Assembly: GCA_003225175.1 (NCBI GenBank)
Contig: QIBA01000042.1
Span: 62,001-126,000 of the forward strand
Reading direction: 5' to 3'
Length of the DNA stretch: 64,000 nucleotides
Origin: Acidobacteriota bacterium
GTDB taxonomy: Bacteria; Acidobacteriota; Terriglobia; Terriglobales; Acidobacteriaceae
Shown: positions 41,550-51,081 of the stretch, piece after piece
How positions within the stretch are numbered: the stretch's first letter is position 1
Layout of the letters: every line of letters begins with the position of its first letter
The notes under the pieces: generated by a model
The model's input: only the letters and a program-made list of their open reading frames with translations
Database searches by the model: none
Told to the model about the DNA's origin: nothing
Position numbers and translations under genes: made by a program

Positions 41550-41684
41550 ATCGCATTCATCGATTTGTAGAGTTCGCGAGGTCTTGAAGAGATCGGTCGT
41601 TTATCCATTACTCGTGACAATTGCATGGCTCAATTCCCTTGGGGCGCAAAATACCCGAAGGCCGCAGACAGAGGCGCCTCGCTG

Positions 41685-42083
41685 TTAGGGCTTTCGATCG
41701 CGATTGCCGGCAGGATGAATCGTCCGGCGAAGTGGAACCAAGGCGCCTTTACTCGCGTCGGAATGGGTCGCGGCAGCCCGTGCAAAGACTTCGCTTTGGA
41801 CGAACTTTACAAAGTCCTGCATCTGCCTTTGCATCTCTTCCATACGCTCACGCATGTTCAAGATGATCGCGATGCCAGAAATGTTCACACCCAGATCGCG
41901 AGCGAGGCTGAGAATAAATTCGAGCCGCTCAAGATCTTGATCGGTATAGAGACGAGTATTGCCTTCCGTCCGCGAAGGCTTCAACAAACCTTCGCGCTCG
42001 TACAGACGAAGCGTCTGCGGATGAATGCCGTACATCTCGGCCACGGCCGAGATCATGTAAGCTCCTTGTTTGCGTCGTTTCAT
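41685..42083 (-). CDS. hspR: MerR-family heat-shock repressor HspR
   Basis: 132 residues. MerR winged-helix core: YMISAVAEMYGIHPQTLRLYEREGLLKPSRTEGNTRLYTDQDLERLEFILSLARDLGVNISGIAIIL, then a helix ERMEEMQRQMQDFVKFVQ. The lack of metal-binding cysteines and the position behind dnaJ identify HspR, which represses dnaK operons at HAIR sites with DnaK as co-repressor. An alternative start is ATG 42056. It lies 44 bases after dnaJ. A HAIR-like site overlaps the dnaK promoter at 46240-46270. Confidence 0.88.
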   Translation of the reverse strand: MKRRKQGAYMISAVAEMYGIHPQTLRLYEREGLLKPSRTEGNTRLYTDQDLERLEFILSLARDLGVNISGIAIILNMRERMEEMQRQMQDFVKFVQSEVFARAAATHSDASKGALVPLRRTIHPAGNRDRKP

Positions 42084-42127
42084 AAGAGAAGCTGCTCGGC
42101 TTGCAAAGTCCTAAGCCGCGGAACTTA

Positions 42128-43345
42128 CTAGCTGGCTTTCGCCCATAACTCCGCGCGGGGATCTTCCGGATTCAGTTTCGCCAACTCTCGCATGACTTCC
42201 TTCGAGCGCTCGTCACGCAATTGCGGAACCACAATCTTTACCTCGACGATCTCGTCCCCGCGGGCTCCGTCTTTGGTAGCCGATGGCACGCCCTTCTCGC
42301 GCATGCGCAGCTTCTGCCCGCTCTGTGTACCCGGCGGAATCTTGAGCTGAGTGCGCCCATCGATGGTCGGCACCTCGATCTTCCCTCCAAGCGATGCCTC
42401 GGTGATCGAGATGGGGACGGTCACGTGGATATCGTCTCCTTCGCGGCGAAACACCGGATGCTCTTCTATGCGGATGATAATGAACAGATCGCCAGGTGGG
42501 CCGCCCCCACGGCCGGCATTGCCTTTTCCAGCGATGCGGATGCGTTGACCACCGCGGGTTCCCGGTTTGATACGGACTTCAAGGGGTTCGGTAACGTTTA
42601 TCAACCCCTGACCGTGGCAATTCGGACACTCATTCTGAATCTGCCCGATTCCGTGACATCGCGGGCAGGGCATGTTGAACTTCATGCGACCGCTGGTCTG
42701 AGTAATGTGCCCGCTCCCTTTACATTCCGGACATGTCTGTCCTGAACCAACCGTAGCCGTTCCCTTGCAAACCGGACACACGTCCTGGCGGGTAATGCTC
42801 AAACGCAGTACGTTGCCGCGAATCGCCTGCCAGAATCCTACATTTACCTGATACTCAAGGTCGGTTCCCGGTTCGGGACCCTGCGGTTCCACGCGTCCGC
42901 CTCCGCCCGAGAAAATGCCGGAGAAAATATCGCGGAATCCGCCGCTCGATTTCTGGCTCGAACCGCCGCTCGCAAAATCGGAAAAATCAAAGCCGCCAAA
43001 ATCGAACGGGACACCTTGCCCGCCGGCGCCGGAGCCGCGTGTATATGCCCCTCCGCCCGGGAAACCGCCGGCGCCACCTGCCCGAGCGTATGCTTCCGCC
43101 GTGGCGGGATCGATGTTGTCGGAATAGAAGCCCACCTGATCGTAGATCTTGCGCTTCTTCGGATCGCTGAGAACGTCGTTGGCTTCAGAGAGCTCCTTGA
43201 ACTTCTCCTCAGCCTTCTTGTCGCCAGGATTAACGTCAGGATGATATTTACGCGCAAGTTTGCGGAAAGCCTTGCGAATCTCGTCCGCCGAGGCCGTCTT
43301 CTTAACACCGAGCGCCGCGTAATAGTCTTTGGTCTGAGTAGCCAT
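42128..43345 (-). CDS. dnaJ: Chaperone DnaJ (Hsp40)
   Basis: 405 residues. J domain 1-70 with the HPD motif ([17 protein letters not shown]). A Gly/Phe-rich region (about 85-150) follows. The zinc-binding domain has four C-x2-C-x-G-x-G-type repeats: [32 protein letters not shown]. The substrate-binding C-terminal domains include [25 protein letters not shown]. Stimulates the DnaK ATPase. The residues after the J domain contain a short Gly/Ser insertion. Followed by hspR; preceded 35 bases upstream by a lipoprotein gene. Confidence 0.97.
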   Translation of the reverse strand: MATQTKDYYAALGVKKTASADEIRKAFRKLARKYHPDVNPGDKKAEEKFKELSEANDVLSDPKKRKIYDQVGFYSDNIDPATAEAYARAGGAGGFPGGGAYTRGSGAGGQGVPFDFGGFDFSDFASGGSSQKSSGGFRDIFSGIFSGGGGRVEPQGPEPGTDLEYQVNVGFWQAIRGNVLRLSITRQDVCPVCKGTATVGSGQTCPECKGSGHITQTSGRMKFNMPCPRCHGIGQIQNECPNCHGQGLINVTEPLEVRIKPGTRGGQRIRIAGKGNAGRGGGPPGDLFIIIRIEEHPVFRREGDDIHVTVPISITEASLGGKIEVPTIDGRTQLKIPPGTQSGQKLRMREKGVPSATKDGARGDEIVEVKIVVPQLRDERSKEVMRELAKLNPEDPRAELWAKAS

Positions 43346-43380
43346 TTAGCTTCAAGGCTGCGAAGCTTCGCAGCTCGTTT

Positions 43381-43896
43381 TCACTTCTCCGCAATCGACG
43401 TCGCTTGCCAGGCAACTGCCTGCCATCTGCCGTTGCGCTTCATAAACGTTCCAGTATTGCGAAATGCGCGTGTTACCGGCTTATCGTTGTCCGTGGAATG
43501 CATTACCAGACGGAAGTTCACTACCGCGATGTCGCCGTATTGATGTACGGTGAAGTCTTCTCCGCTGAAACTCGCGTTTGCTCGCGGCGCACTAGTCTTG
43601 CCTGCGTCAGCAAGGACATCTTTTTTGGTGATTAGAATTCCTGTGCCACGGGTGTAAAGAACATCATCGGCGAAGAAACGGTCGAAAGTAACCCGTTCAT
43701 TGTTTGGAACATTCTTCAGAAATTCCTGTATGAGAACGATCAGCTCTTGACTCGCGGGCGCCCTGTCAGGTTGCGCCGAGGCTGGATTCGCAACGTAGCT
43801 ATAGAACGAAACTCTCCCGCATCCGAGACTTCCTAAAATGAGAACGATCCCGCACAGCGGGATCGTTCGTCGTACAACCTTCTTTGCCAGGCTCAC
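43381..43896 (-). CDS. Putative lipoprotein with SnoaL/DUF4440-like fold
   Basis: 171 residues from GTG 43896, which has GGAG five bases upstream; the frame runs 40 codons further but without a better site. Signal segment (VRRTIPLCGIVLILGSLGC) ends in a lipobox L-G-S-L-G-C, so a lipid-anchored periplasmic protein is likely. The mature domain (NERVTFDRFFADDVLYTRGTG, then DFTVHQYGDIAVVNFRLVMH and TFMKRNGRWQAVAWQATSI) has the pattern of NTF2-like DUF4440/SnoaL proteins. It sits between dnaK and dnaJ, an unusual place. Function unknown. Confidence 0.75.
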   Translation of the reverse strand: MSLAKKVVRRTIPLCGIVLILGSLGCGRVSFYSYVANPASAQPDRAPASQELIVLIQEFLKNVPNNERVTFDRFFADDVLYTRGTGILITKKDVLADAGKTSAPRANASFSGEDFTVHQYGDIAVVNFRLVMHSTDNDKPVTRAFRNTGTFMKRNGRWQAVAWQATSIAEK

Positions 43897-43912
43897 CCGA
43901 GCTCCGTTTCGA

Positions 43913-44098
43913 TTATGCGTTCCCAACCTGCTGAATAAGAAATAATGATTCCGGCTCGGTCGCCACCGCGTTGCGCACGAACTGTTCGGCGGCTTCGAGC
44001 GGAAAAAGTCCAGCAACCGGGATCAGCTCAATCAGAGATCCCAACTGCTGCGCAATTTTCACCACCAAATATTGTTTCATGTCCCTGATACGGAGCAT
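43913..44098 (-). CDS. Small protein of unknown function in the dnaK-dnaJ gap
   Basis: 61 residues from ATG 44098, with GGAG eight bases upstream. Sequence begins MLRIRDMKQYLVVKIAQQLGS and includes ELIPVAGLFPLEAAEQFVRNAV; mixed helical, no cysteine motif or membrane helix. Sixteen bases ahead of the lipoprotein gene. No family recognised. Coding status rests on the ribosome-binding site and operon spacing. Confidence 0.45.
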   Translation of the reverse strand: MLRIRDMKQYLVVKIAQQLGSLIELIPVAGLFPLEAAEQFVRNAVATEPESLFLIQQVGNA

Positions 44099-44184
44099 GT
44101 TGTGCTCCTGGTTCCCTTCTACTGCTACTAACCCCAAACTCTGTGAATCGTTTTGCGGCTATAAAGCCCGCGTTTTGTTCATCC

Positions 44185-44220
44185 CACAGTAGAGACGCAG
44201 CATGCTGCGTCTCTACTGTG
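44185..44220. repeat. REP-like GACGCAGCATGCTGCGTC palindrome, copy 1
   Basis: Perfect 36-bp palindrome centred on CATG (left arm CACAGTAGAGACGCAG), directly after dnaK. Copies of the same core occur at 55988-56011, 61877-61896 and (open loop) 61944-61970. It may end or stabilise the dnaK message but has no T-run. Confidence 0.8.
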
Positions 44221-44230
44221 CAGAATGGGA

Positions 44231-46165
44231 TCACCCAGCCTTCTTCGGCTCGACATCGACATACTCAGCGTCGATCACGCCTTCATCCTTCTTCTGCTCC
44301 TGGCCAGACTGAGCACCATCGCCGCCGGGAGCTGCGCCGCCAGCTTGCGCAGCGCCAGTCGGCGGAGCCGATTTGTACATCGCCTCAGCCAACTTGTGCG
44401 AAGCCTGCGTGAGCCGCTCGCGTGCGGAGTTCATCGCCGCTGCGTCGGTGCCTTCGAGTGCCTTTTTGGCATCGGCCAACGCCGATTCCACATCGCCACG
44501 CTCGCTGCCGGAGATCTTGTCTCCATGCTCTTTCAGCATCTTGTCGATCTGATAAACCATCGAGTCGAGCTGATTACGCGCTTCCACTTCTTCGCGCTTG
44601 GCTTTGTCTTCGGAAGCGTGCGATTCGGCGTCCTTCGCCATGCGCTCGACTTCCTCCTTGCTCAGACCTGAAGAAGACGTAATCGTAATCTTCTGATCCT
44701 TGCTCGTCGCAACGTCCTTCGCCGTGACGTTGAGGATGCCGTTCGCATCGATGTCAAAAGTGACTTCGATTTGCGGCACGCCTCGCGGAGCCGGCGGAAT
44801 TCCGGTTAGATGAAATTTGCCGAGCGTACGATTCTGCCCCGCCATGGGACGCTCGCCCTGCAACACGTGAACTTCGACCGAAGTCTGGCTGTCCGCGGCC
44901 GTTGAAAACGTCTCCGTCTTCTTGGTCGGGATCGTTGTGTTGCGCGGAATCATCGTCGTGGACACCCCACCGAGAGTCTCGATCGATAGCGTCAGCGGAG
45001 TCACGTCGAGCAACAACAGGTCTTTCACTTCGCCACCGAGCACGCCGGCCTGTACTGCAGCTCCGATCGCAACCACTTCGTCAGGATTCACGCCCTTGTG
45101 AGGCTCCTTGCCGAAGAGATCCTTCACCAGCGCCTGAATGCGCGGCATACGCGTCTGTCCGCCAACTAGCACGACTTCGTCAATCTTGCTGGGATCAACG
45201 CCCGCGTCCTTCATTGCCTGCTTGCATGGTCCTACCGAGCGTTGGATGATGTCTTCGATCAGCTGTTCCAGTTTGGAACGAGTAAGCTTCTTGACCAGAT
45301 GCTTCGGACCGGAGGCATCCGCTGTGATGAACGGCAGGTTGATCTCGCTCTCCATTGCAGTGGACAGTTCGATCTTGGCTTTTTCCGCGGCATCGCGCAG
45401 ACGCTGCAAAGCCATCTCGTTGCCCTTAGCCCGCAGGTCGAGCCCTTCCTCTCGCTTGAATTCCTCCACTAGCCAATCCACGATGCGCTGGTCGATGTTG
45501 TCGCCGCCGAGGTGCGTGTCACCATTCGTGGACTTCACCTCGATCACGCCTTCACCCACTTCGAGGATCGAGATGTCGAAGGTGCCGCCGCCGAAGTCGT
45601 ACACGGCGATGGTCTCGTCCTTTTTCTTATCGAGACCGTAAGCGAGTGCCGCCGCCGTAGGCTCGTTCACAATGCGCTTTACATCGAGACCGGCGATCTT
45701 GCCGGCATCTTTGGTCGCCTGACGTTGCGCGTCGTTGAAGTACGCGGGAACGGTAATCACGGCTTCCGTGAGAGTCCCACCGAGATAGTCTTCCGCAGCT
45801 TTCTTCAACTTCTGCAGAATCATGGCCGAGATCTGCGGAGGCGTGTGTTCCTTTCCCTGCGCGACCACCGCCACATGGTCCCCCTGACGGACGACCTTGT
45901 AGGGCACCATCTTCATCTCGTCGCTGACTTCGTCGAAACGACGGCCCATGAACCGCTTGATCGAATAAATTGTGTTTTCCGGATTAGTAATGGCTTGGCG
46001 TTTGGCGACTTGGCCAACCAATCGCTCACCCGATTTGGTGAACGCGACCACCGAAGGTGTAGTCCGGCCGCCTTCTTCATTTGCTATGACCTTGGGTTCC
46101 CCGCCTTCCATAACGGCTACAACCGAGTTGGTCGTACCCAAGTCAATACCGATAATCTTTGCCAT
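44231..46165 (-). CDS. dnaK: Chaperone DnaK (Hsp70)
   Basis: 644 residues. The ATPase domain starts [24 protein letters not shown] and contains [19 protein letters not shown] and [14 protein letters not shown]. The substrate-binding domain begins near [14 protein letters not shown]; the C-terminus has an Ala/Gly-rich linker and ends in [14 protein letters not shown], close to the EEVD-like tail of bacterial DnaK. Folds nascent and stressed proteins with DnaJ and GrpE. No grpE is adjacent. Transcribed from a promoter overlapped by a HAIR-like inverted repeat. Confidence 0.97.
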   Translation of the reverse strand: MAKIIGIDLGTTNSVVAVMEGGEPKVIANEEGGRTTPSVVAFTKSGERLVGQVAKRQAITNPENTIYSIKRFMGRRFDEVSDEMKMVPYKVVRQGDHVAVVAQGKEHTPPQISAMILQKLKKAAEDYLGGTLTEAVITVPAYFNDAQRQATKDAGKIAGLDVKRIVNEPTAAALAYGLDKKKDETIAVYDFGGGTFDISILEVGEGVIEVKSTNGDTHLGGDNIDQRIVDWLVEEFKREEGLDLRAKGNEMALQRLRDAAEKAKIELSTAMESEINLPFITADASGPKHLVKKLTRSKLEQLIEDIIQRSVGPCKQAMKDAGVDPSKIDEVVLVGGQTRMPRIQALVKDLFGKEPHKGVNPDEVVAIGAAVQAGVLGGEVKDLLLLDVTPLTLSIETLGGVSTTMIPRNTTIPTKKTETFSTAADSQTSVEVHVLQGERPMAGQNRTLGKFHLTGIPPAPRGVPQIEVTFDIDANGILNVTAKDVATSKDQKITITSSSGLSKEEVERMAKDAESHASEDKAKREEVEARNQLDSMVYQIDKMLKEHGDKISGSERGDVESALADAKKALEGTDAAAMNSARERLTQASHKLAEAMYKSAPPTGAAQAGGAAPGGDGAQSGQEQKKDEGVIDAEYVDVEPKKAG

Positions 46166-46239
46166 ATTGGCGTCTCCTAACTTCTCGCTTAGCCCCTATC
46201 TTGCTGAAAACCAATAAGAACTTATTTTATAACAGACGT

Positions 46240-46270
46240 AGTATGAGAGTTGAGTGACTTATTGTCAACT
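46240..46270 (-). promoter_or_regulatory. dnaK promoter overlapped by HAIR-like HspR site
   Basis: Minus strand: -35 TTGACA (46268-46263), 17-bp spacer, -10 CATACT (46245-46240). The plus strand reads GTTGAGT-N7-TGTCAAC at 46249-46269, compared with the HAIR consensus CTTGAGT-N7-ACTCAAG: the left arm matches 6/7, the right arm 4/7, and the two arms are partly complementary (AGTTGA/TCAACT). Occupancy would block the -35. Confidence 0.5.
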
Positions 46271-46386
46271 GCGATGTAGATGCTTGGTAAAGGCTTCGGG
46301 ATTCCTGTTTCTGACTTTTATTTTCATGAGGATAGCTGTTGGGTGTTAGAATCCGGGTCTTTGCGTTTAAGGAGGACTCAGGCCAA

Positions 46387-47730
46387 TTGAACGCTAAACC
46401 GAGGAAGGGGATCACGCTCTGGCCGCTGATCGCTGCTACTTACTTCATGGTCTCGGGCGGCCCTTATGGCTTGGAAGACGTAGTTAGGGGAGCCGGGTAC
46501 GGAGGAGCAATCCTGCTGCTGCTGATTACTCCTTTAATCTGGAGCCTGCCAACAGCTCTGATGATTGGGGAGCTCTCGAGCGCAATTCCAGCCGAAGGTG
46601 GGTATTACATCTGGGTACGTCGGGCTGCGGGTCCATTCTGGGGATTTCAGGAAGCATGGTTGTCACTGGCCGCCAGCATCTTCGATATGGCGATTTACCC
46701 GACCCTGTTTGTGGCTTACGCGTCGCGGATCCTTCCCGGATCCGAGAGGGAATGGCACGGAATCGCAATTGGTGTCGCCGTGATCGCCGTGTGCGTCCTC
46801 TGGAACCTGGCAGGCGGCAAGGCAGTCGGTGACAGTGCGTTGGCGATGCTGTTCATCATGCTCGGACCTTTCATTTTGCTCACGGTCTTCGCACTCATCC
46901 ACTCGAAGAGCGGCTCATCGGGACCGACCACTCCGACACAATCGTTTGGATTGATCGGGGGTCTCATGGTGTGCATGTGGAACTACATGGGTTTCGATAA
47001 TGCCTCGAACGTCGCCGGCGAAGTCGAGAACCCGCAACGTGTGTATCCGTTGGCGATGATTCTGACAATCGTCCTGATCGTGCTGGGCTACATCATTCCT
47101 ATAGGCGCCATGTCCCGAACTGGCATTCCGCCGCAGGCTTGGACCACTGGTGCATGGGCCGCCATCGGCGGGCAGATCGCAGGACAATGGCTGGAGATCG
47201 CAATCATCGGGGGCGGAATGGTGGCAGCTCTGGCCACATTCAATTCGCTCCTGATGAGTTACTCCCGGCTTCCAATGACAATGGCCGAAGATGGACTCCT
47301 GCCGCGAGCCTTCGCGCTCACAACGAACAACACTCAAGCTCCTTGGGTGGCGATTATTACCTGCGCGATTCTCTGGGGAGCTTGCCTGGGTTTGGGATTT
47401 GAGCGACTCGTCACACTCGACATCGTCCTGTGGGGCGCTAGTATGGTTCTCGAATTCGTCGCGCTCGTCCTACTACGGATCCGCGAGCCAGAATTGGTAC
47501 GTCCGTTTCGGATTCCAGGTGGCGTACCAGCCTGCGCTTTGCTTGGGGTTGCTCCGACTGTTCTCATCATCGTTGCCGCACTTCATAGTCGCGGCGAGAC
47601 CGTAGCTGGAATGAACGCGCTCTGGTTCAGCTTGCTGGTAATGCTTGCGGGAGGAGGCATTTACCTTCTCTGCAGGTTAACCAGTCGGAAGGTTGCGGAA
47701 AATGCTAAAGCATGGCGTCCCGAGCACTGA
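46387..47730 (+). CDS. APC-family amino acid/polyamine permease
   Basis: About 447 residues from TTG 46387, chosen for the AAGGAGGA at 46369-46376; TTG at 46339 or GTG at 46342 would lengthen it. About 12 membrane helices. The first has the family motif GPYGLEDVVRGAGYGGAILLL; PAEGGYYIWVRRAAGPFWGF follows, and FDNASNVAGEVENPQRVYPLAM near residue 210 is typical of LAT/APC exchangers. Imports or exchanges amino acids or polyamines; substrate not predictable. Divergent from dnaK. Confidence 0.88.
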   Translation: MNAKPRKGITLWPLIAATYFMVSGGPYGLEDVVRGAGYGGAILLLLITPLIWSLPTALMIGELSSAIPAEGGYYIWVRRAAGPFWGFQEAWLSLAASIFDMAIYPTLFVAYASRILPGSEREWHGIAIGVAVIAVCVLWNLAGGKAVGDSALAMLFIMLGPFILLTVFALIHSKSGSSGPTTPTQSFGLIGGLMVCMWNYMGFDNASNVAGEVENPQRVYPLAMILTIVLIVLGYIIPIGAMSRTGIPPQAWTTGAWAAIGGQIAGQWLEIAIIGGGMVAALATFNSLLMSYSRLPMTMAEDGLLPRAFALTTNNTQAPWVAIITCAILWGACLGLGFERLVTLDIVLWGASMVLEFVALVLLRIREPELVRPFRIPGGVPACALLGVAPTVLIIVAALHSRGETVAGMNALWFSLLVMLAGGGIYLLCRLTSRKVAENAKAWRPEH

Positions 47731-47792
47731 TGAAAAAGACGAAGTGACTTTGAACGAAAGCTGTCGGAGCTGAGTGGTGAAGCTTCTGTTCC

Positions 47793-48419
47793 TCAGAACT
47801 TCAAGACGAGTCCAGCACCGGCGAAAACCTGATTTTGCCCAACATTAAAGTTGGGAGATCCAGTATGAAAAAAACGCGCCTCGGCCCGAAAGCCTACCAA
47901 AGGAATATGTGTGCCAAACTCCAATCCACCCCCAGCCTCAAATACGCCTACTGTGCTGCTGCTCGCGTTGCTTATTCCCGTGCAGGCAGGGCTACAGGCG
48001 GTTGTGCCAGGAGAATAATGAGCAAAACCTCCACCCACCGCAGCAAATGGGGACAAGAAAGGTAAAGAGACTTTCAACCGCACACCCGGTGTGACGAGCA
48101 CAGTAGAGTAATTCTGCCGAAAGCCTCCTTGCTCTAAAGTTCGTGTCGGTGTTCCCACTACGGGCAGATCGAAATGGAGAGAGGCCAGGTGCAGATTAAC
48201 CATCCGAACGCCTAAAGCACCTTCATACGAAATCCTAGAGGGGGTGTGAACTGTCAGGCCGCAGAATGGATTGTTGGTCGAGCAGCTTCCCACACCGGTT
48301 GGCGGTGTTTTATCGGTTGTGAAGATTCCACCGACCAGGACGGCAACGTCGGCCGCTTGTGAGTAAGCCAGGCTAGACAGGACCAGCAAGCAAAAGAGCG
48401 TTAGGAGCGTTCTCTTCAA
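47793..48419 (-). CDS. Outer-membrane beta-barrel protein
   Basis: 208 residues: signal peptide (LLTLFCLLVLSSLAYSQ), then alternating beta strands such as ISYEGALGVRMVNLHLASLHFDLPVVG, STVLVTPGVRLKVSLPFLSPFAAVGGGFAHY and a final strand NQVFAGAGLVLKF ending in Phe, as in eight-stranded OmpA/OmpW-like barrels. Two Cys-containing loops (GSCSTNNPFC and TACSPAC). Function unknown. It converges on the permease gene and lies downstream of the GH15 gene on the other side of a 132-base gap. Confidence 0.75.
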   Translation of the reverse strand: MKRTLLTLFCLLVLSSLAYSQAADVAVLVGGIFTTDKTPPTGVGSCSTNNPFCGLTVHTPSRISYEGALGVRMVNLHLASLHFDLPVVGTPTRTLEQGGFRQNYSTVLVTPGVRLKVSLPFLSPFAAVGGGFAHYSPGTTACSPACTGISNASSSTVGVFEAGGGLEFGTHIPLVGFRAEARFFHTGSPNFNVGQNQVFAGAGLVLKF

Positions 48420-48551
48420 AGATAACCCTCTCAGCAGAATTTAGTGTCATGCAGATTATACGGGGCGTTAAACAACTTTTCGCGCGACGGTCCCACTTTG
48501 GCACAACTTATCGTGCACTTTTCGCATTTTGAAAATCGGTGCGATGAAAGA

Positions 48552-50696
48552 TCAGTGAGTTCCGCCCTGCGTCTTTGGCAATTCCGTCCGTGACGCCCGT
48601 CGTTGAGCAAAGTGCTCGCTAACGATGGCCGGCGTCTCTGGCAGTCTCTTGTCTTCGGCTGCTACTGCAAGTCGGACAAACTGTGCACAGGTCCAGTTCA
48701 GCGGAGTCGCAGAGCCAGTCGCCTCGCCAAATTGGAACCGGTTCGGATCTGGAGAATCCTTTCGGTCCCAAACCTGTTCGCCCAACATGTGTCCATTATT
48801 GGCCATCTTCTGCATGGCATCGAGATAAGGCGCAGGATCCTTTCCCGATGCGACCGCATACTCGCCGCGCTCGCCTACGAGCAAGACCCATAAGCGGCCA
48901 ATCCCCACTTCGTTATAGCCATGTCCGTCTGCCTGTTCACCATAGCCATCGTGGTTGTAGCGATACCAGACTGGACCATTTGGACTGTCGACTTTGATCA
49001 CAGTATCAACCACTCCGAGCGATTTCTCGATCAGCGGATCGCCCGCGGATCGAATCCCAAGACGAACCAGCTCAAGAAATCCTGCGTCGACGATTTCACG
49101 CTCATCCCAAGTGCCGCCTTTATTCGCGATGTTGATGATTTCCCCAGAGTTCGGCTGTCCATGCTGGCTCAAGCGCAGAAAGTAGCGATCGGAGTACTTC
49201 CCGTTCTGGGTCACAGTCCAGCTTTCGAGCTTACTTGCCCAGTCATCTGCAACATTAAGCCATTGCACGCGTGCATCGTCGTCATGATTCATTTGAGCGA
49301 TTCGAGCGGCGCAAACCAGGCCGGCGATTTCGGCAGCGATCGTGGAAGGAGAGTATCCCGACTGCTCTTCCCAACGCTCCTGCGGCGAAGATGGACCGTT
49401 TTTCACGATAAAGTTGGCTGCCAGCTTCACATGCTTCTCATAAGTTTGGGAGTCGGTGCGTCCGAGCTGCCAGGCGAGAATCAGCGGATAGGAAACCTCA
49501 TCCATTTGCAGCGAGCCCCAAAATGGGCGGCCATCGAGCCATGAGTTTTGCGGGAATGATCCGTCTGGCTTCTGCTGGACGTTGAACAGATAATTCAAGG
49601 CTCGGTCCGCAGCTTCTTTGTCCCCGATCGCATAAAACGCTGTTGCGACTTCGTACAGGTCGCGCGCCCAAATCAAGTGATATCCGCCTACCGAAGGCTG
49701 GTCGGCGTCAGTTTCCTCTCCCCACGGAATGGTGAGCGACGCTGCGCCGGCACCGCGATACGTCTTGTCCTCATGCGCTTTCATTACCATCGCGGCGATC
49801 TGGTATTGATCGCGATACTTCGCATCAACTGGCTTCAGCGTGCCGATCCAGTCTCGCCACCCTTTTGCGTACTCGGTATAGGCGTGCTCATAGCCCTTCT
49901 GCAGAGATTTTTTAGCAGTCTCGATGGCCACTTCGCCTTCGGATCCGAATGCAACGGCAATCGTGAAGTTCACATCGCGAGTTGCCGCCGAAGGAAGTTC
50001 TGCCATCTGCACGACGTTGCCATCTTGCGCTCTCGGATAGAGATTTTTCAGCGTAAATGATTTCTTCAGATCAACGAGGCCATCACTGGTTCCGAAGTAT
50101 CCGCTAGTCGTCTTAGTAAATGGCAAGCTGCTGGCAAGAGCCGATGCGATGCCATTATCGGAAGCAACTAGCGAGTCGTCGATGCTATAGCCGGTATCGT
50201 GCATTCCGCTGTTATTAATCGAAGGATCGTAGAGCACATACAGCTGGACTGGGCCGGACTTCAGTCGCTGAAAACGCACCTGAATCAGCAGAGCATCCCG
50301 TTCCGGATCAGTGATGTACGTTTTGGTAATGCGATAACGTCCAGCCTTGGATGTATTCACCTGACGCAAACTGAGCACTTCCGTATCCGGCACTTCGATT
50401 TGGTGCGTGGTATCTTCCGATTCGCGCTCGACCCAACTCTTGCCGTCGGTGACAACAAACTCCAGCAGGCGCGTGTTGGCTTTGTCGACTGTCGGGTAAT
50501 AAACCTCGTTAAGAACCCCATCCGGCCCTAGCGTGAACCAGACGTGTGAACTCAAGGAATTCGAGGTGCCTACTCCCTGCTTGTTGCCGCCTGTCCAGTG
50601 AGCCATTTGGCCAGGAGCGCCGGGAGCAAGCTGGGCATTCGCGGATAACAAGGGGAAAACCAAAGAAAGAAACAGGACAGCGCAACGAACCCTCAT
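48552..50696 (-). CDS. Secreted glucan 1,4-alpha-glucosidase (GH15)
   Basis: 714 residues. A signal peptide (AVLFLSLVFPLLSANA) is followed by the N-terminal beta-sandwich of bacterial glucoamylases (APGAPGQMAHWTGGNKQGVGTSNSLSSHVWFTLG..., about 25-280) and the (alpha/alpha)6 barrel (about 300-690). The catalytic acid is in RWEEQSGYSPSTIAAEIAGL near residue 442 and the base probably in GEQVWD near 639. Releases glucose from starch-like glucans outside the cytoplasm. No glucan transporter lies next to it, though TonB receptors are near. Confidence 0.92.
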   Translation of the reverse strand: MRVRCAVLFLSLVFPLLSANAQLAPGAPGQMAHWTGGNKQGVGTSNSLSSHVWFTLGPDGVLNEVYYPTVDKANTRLLEFVVTDGKSWVERESEDTTHQIEVPDTEVLSLRQVNTSKAGRYRITKTYITDPERDALLIQVRFQRLKSGPVQLYVLYDPSINNSGMHDTGYSIDDSLVASDNGIASALASSLPFTKTTSGYFGTSDGLVDLKKSFTLKNLYPRAQDGNVVQMAELPSAATRDVNFTIAVAFGSEGEVAIETAKKSLQKGYEHAYTEYAKGWRDWIGTLKPVDAKYRDQYQIAAMVMKAHEDKTYRGAGAASLTIPWGEETDADQPSVGGYHLIWARDLYEVATAFYAIGDKEAADRALNYLFNVQQKPDGSFPQNSWLDGRPFWGSLQMDEVSYPLILAWQLGRTDSQTYEKHVKLAANFIVKNGPSSPQERWEEQSGYSPSTIAAEIAGLVCAARIAQMNHDDDARVQWLNVADDWASKLESWTVTQNGKYSDRYFLRLSQHGQPNSGEIINIANKGGTWDEREIVDAGFLELVRLGIRSAGDPLIEKSLGVVDTVIKVDSPNGPVWYRYNHDGYGEQADGHGYNEVGIGRLWVLLVGERGEYAVASGKDPAPYLDAMQKMANNGHMLGEQVWDRKDSPDPNRFQFGEATGSATPLNWTCAQFVRLAVAAEDKRLPETPAIVSEHFAQRRASRTELPKTQGGTH

Positions 50697-51081
50697 TTGT
50701 CAGATTCTGGCACATGCCCAACGGAAACGGCAATGAGAGCGACGGAGCTCAGCTTCTTGAGATCATAAACAGCCACTTCCCTGCATCAGGGTAAGCAGCA
50801 GGGAATCTTTCCCGAAACGAAAATCCTGGTTATGAAACCCGCATCAATACTTACGATGCTCATCGTCTAGGGAATCAGCAGGGAATCTCCTTCGCTGATT
50901 TCCTTTGATATCGTCCTTCCGGCTGGCTGTTCGCATGATGCGATGCAACCGTTCCTGCTAATTCTTGCTACGACGCTTCAGATCAGTCTGTCAACTGCTA
51001 TTGTGACGTTCAGCGGTCTTGCCATTGACAACTGTTTCTGAAACACTGTCCCGCTTTCACTTCTCACAGGATCGACGATCG
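50697..51081. repeat. Intergenic region with paired CAGCAGGGAATCT repeats
   Basis: Divergent 385-base gap between the GH15 and GH2 genes. AGCAGGGAATCT occurs at 50797-50808 and 50877-50888, 80 bp apart, with partial inverted copies (TTCCCTG at 50777, TTTCCC at 50808). The same CAGGGAA core is repeated six times near 63.3 kb. No gene recognised. Confidence 0.5.

Noticed and set aside
47835-48065. Plus-strand frame inside the outer-membrane protein gene
   Set aside because: The minus-strand protein has a signal peptide and regular beta strands; the plus frame is its shadow.
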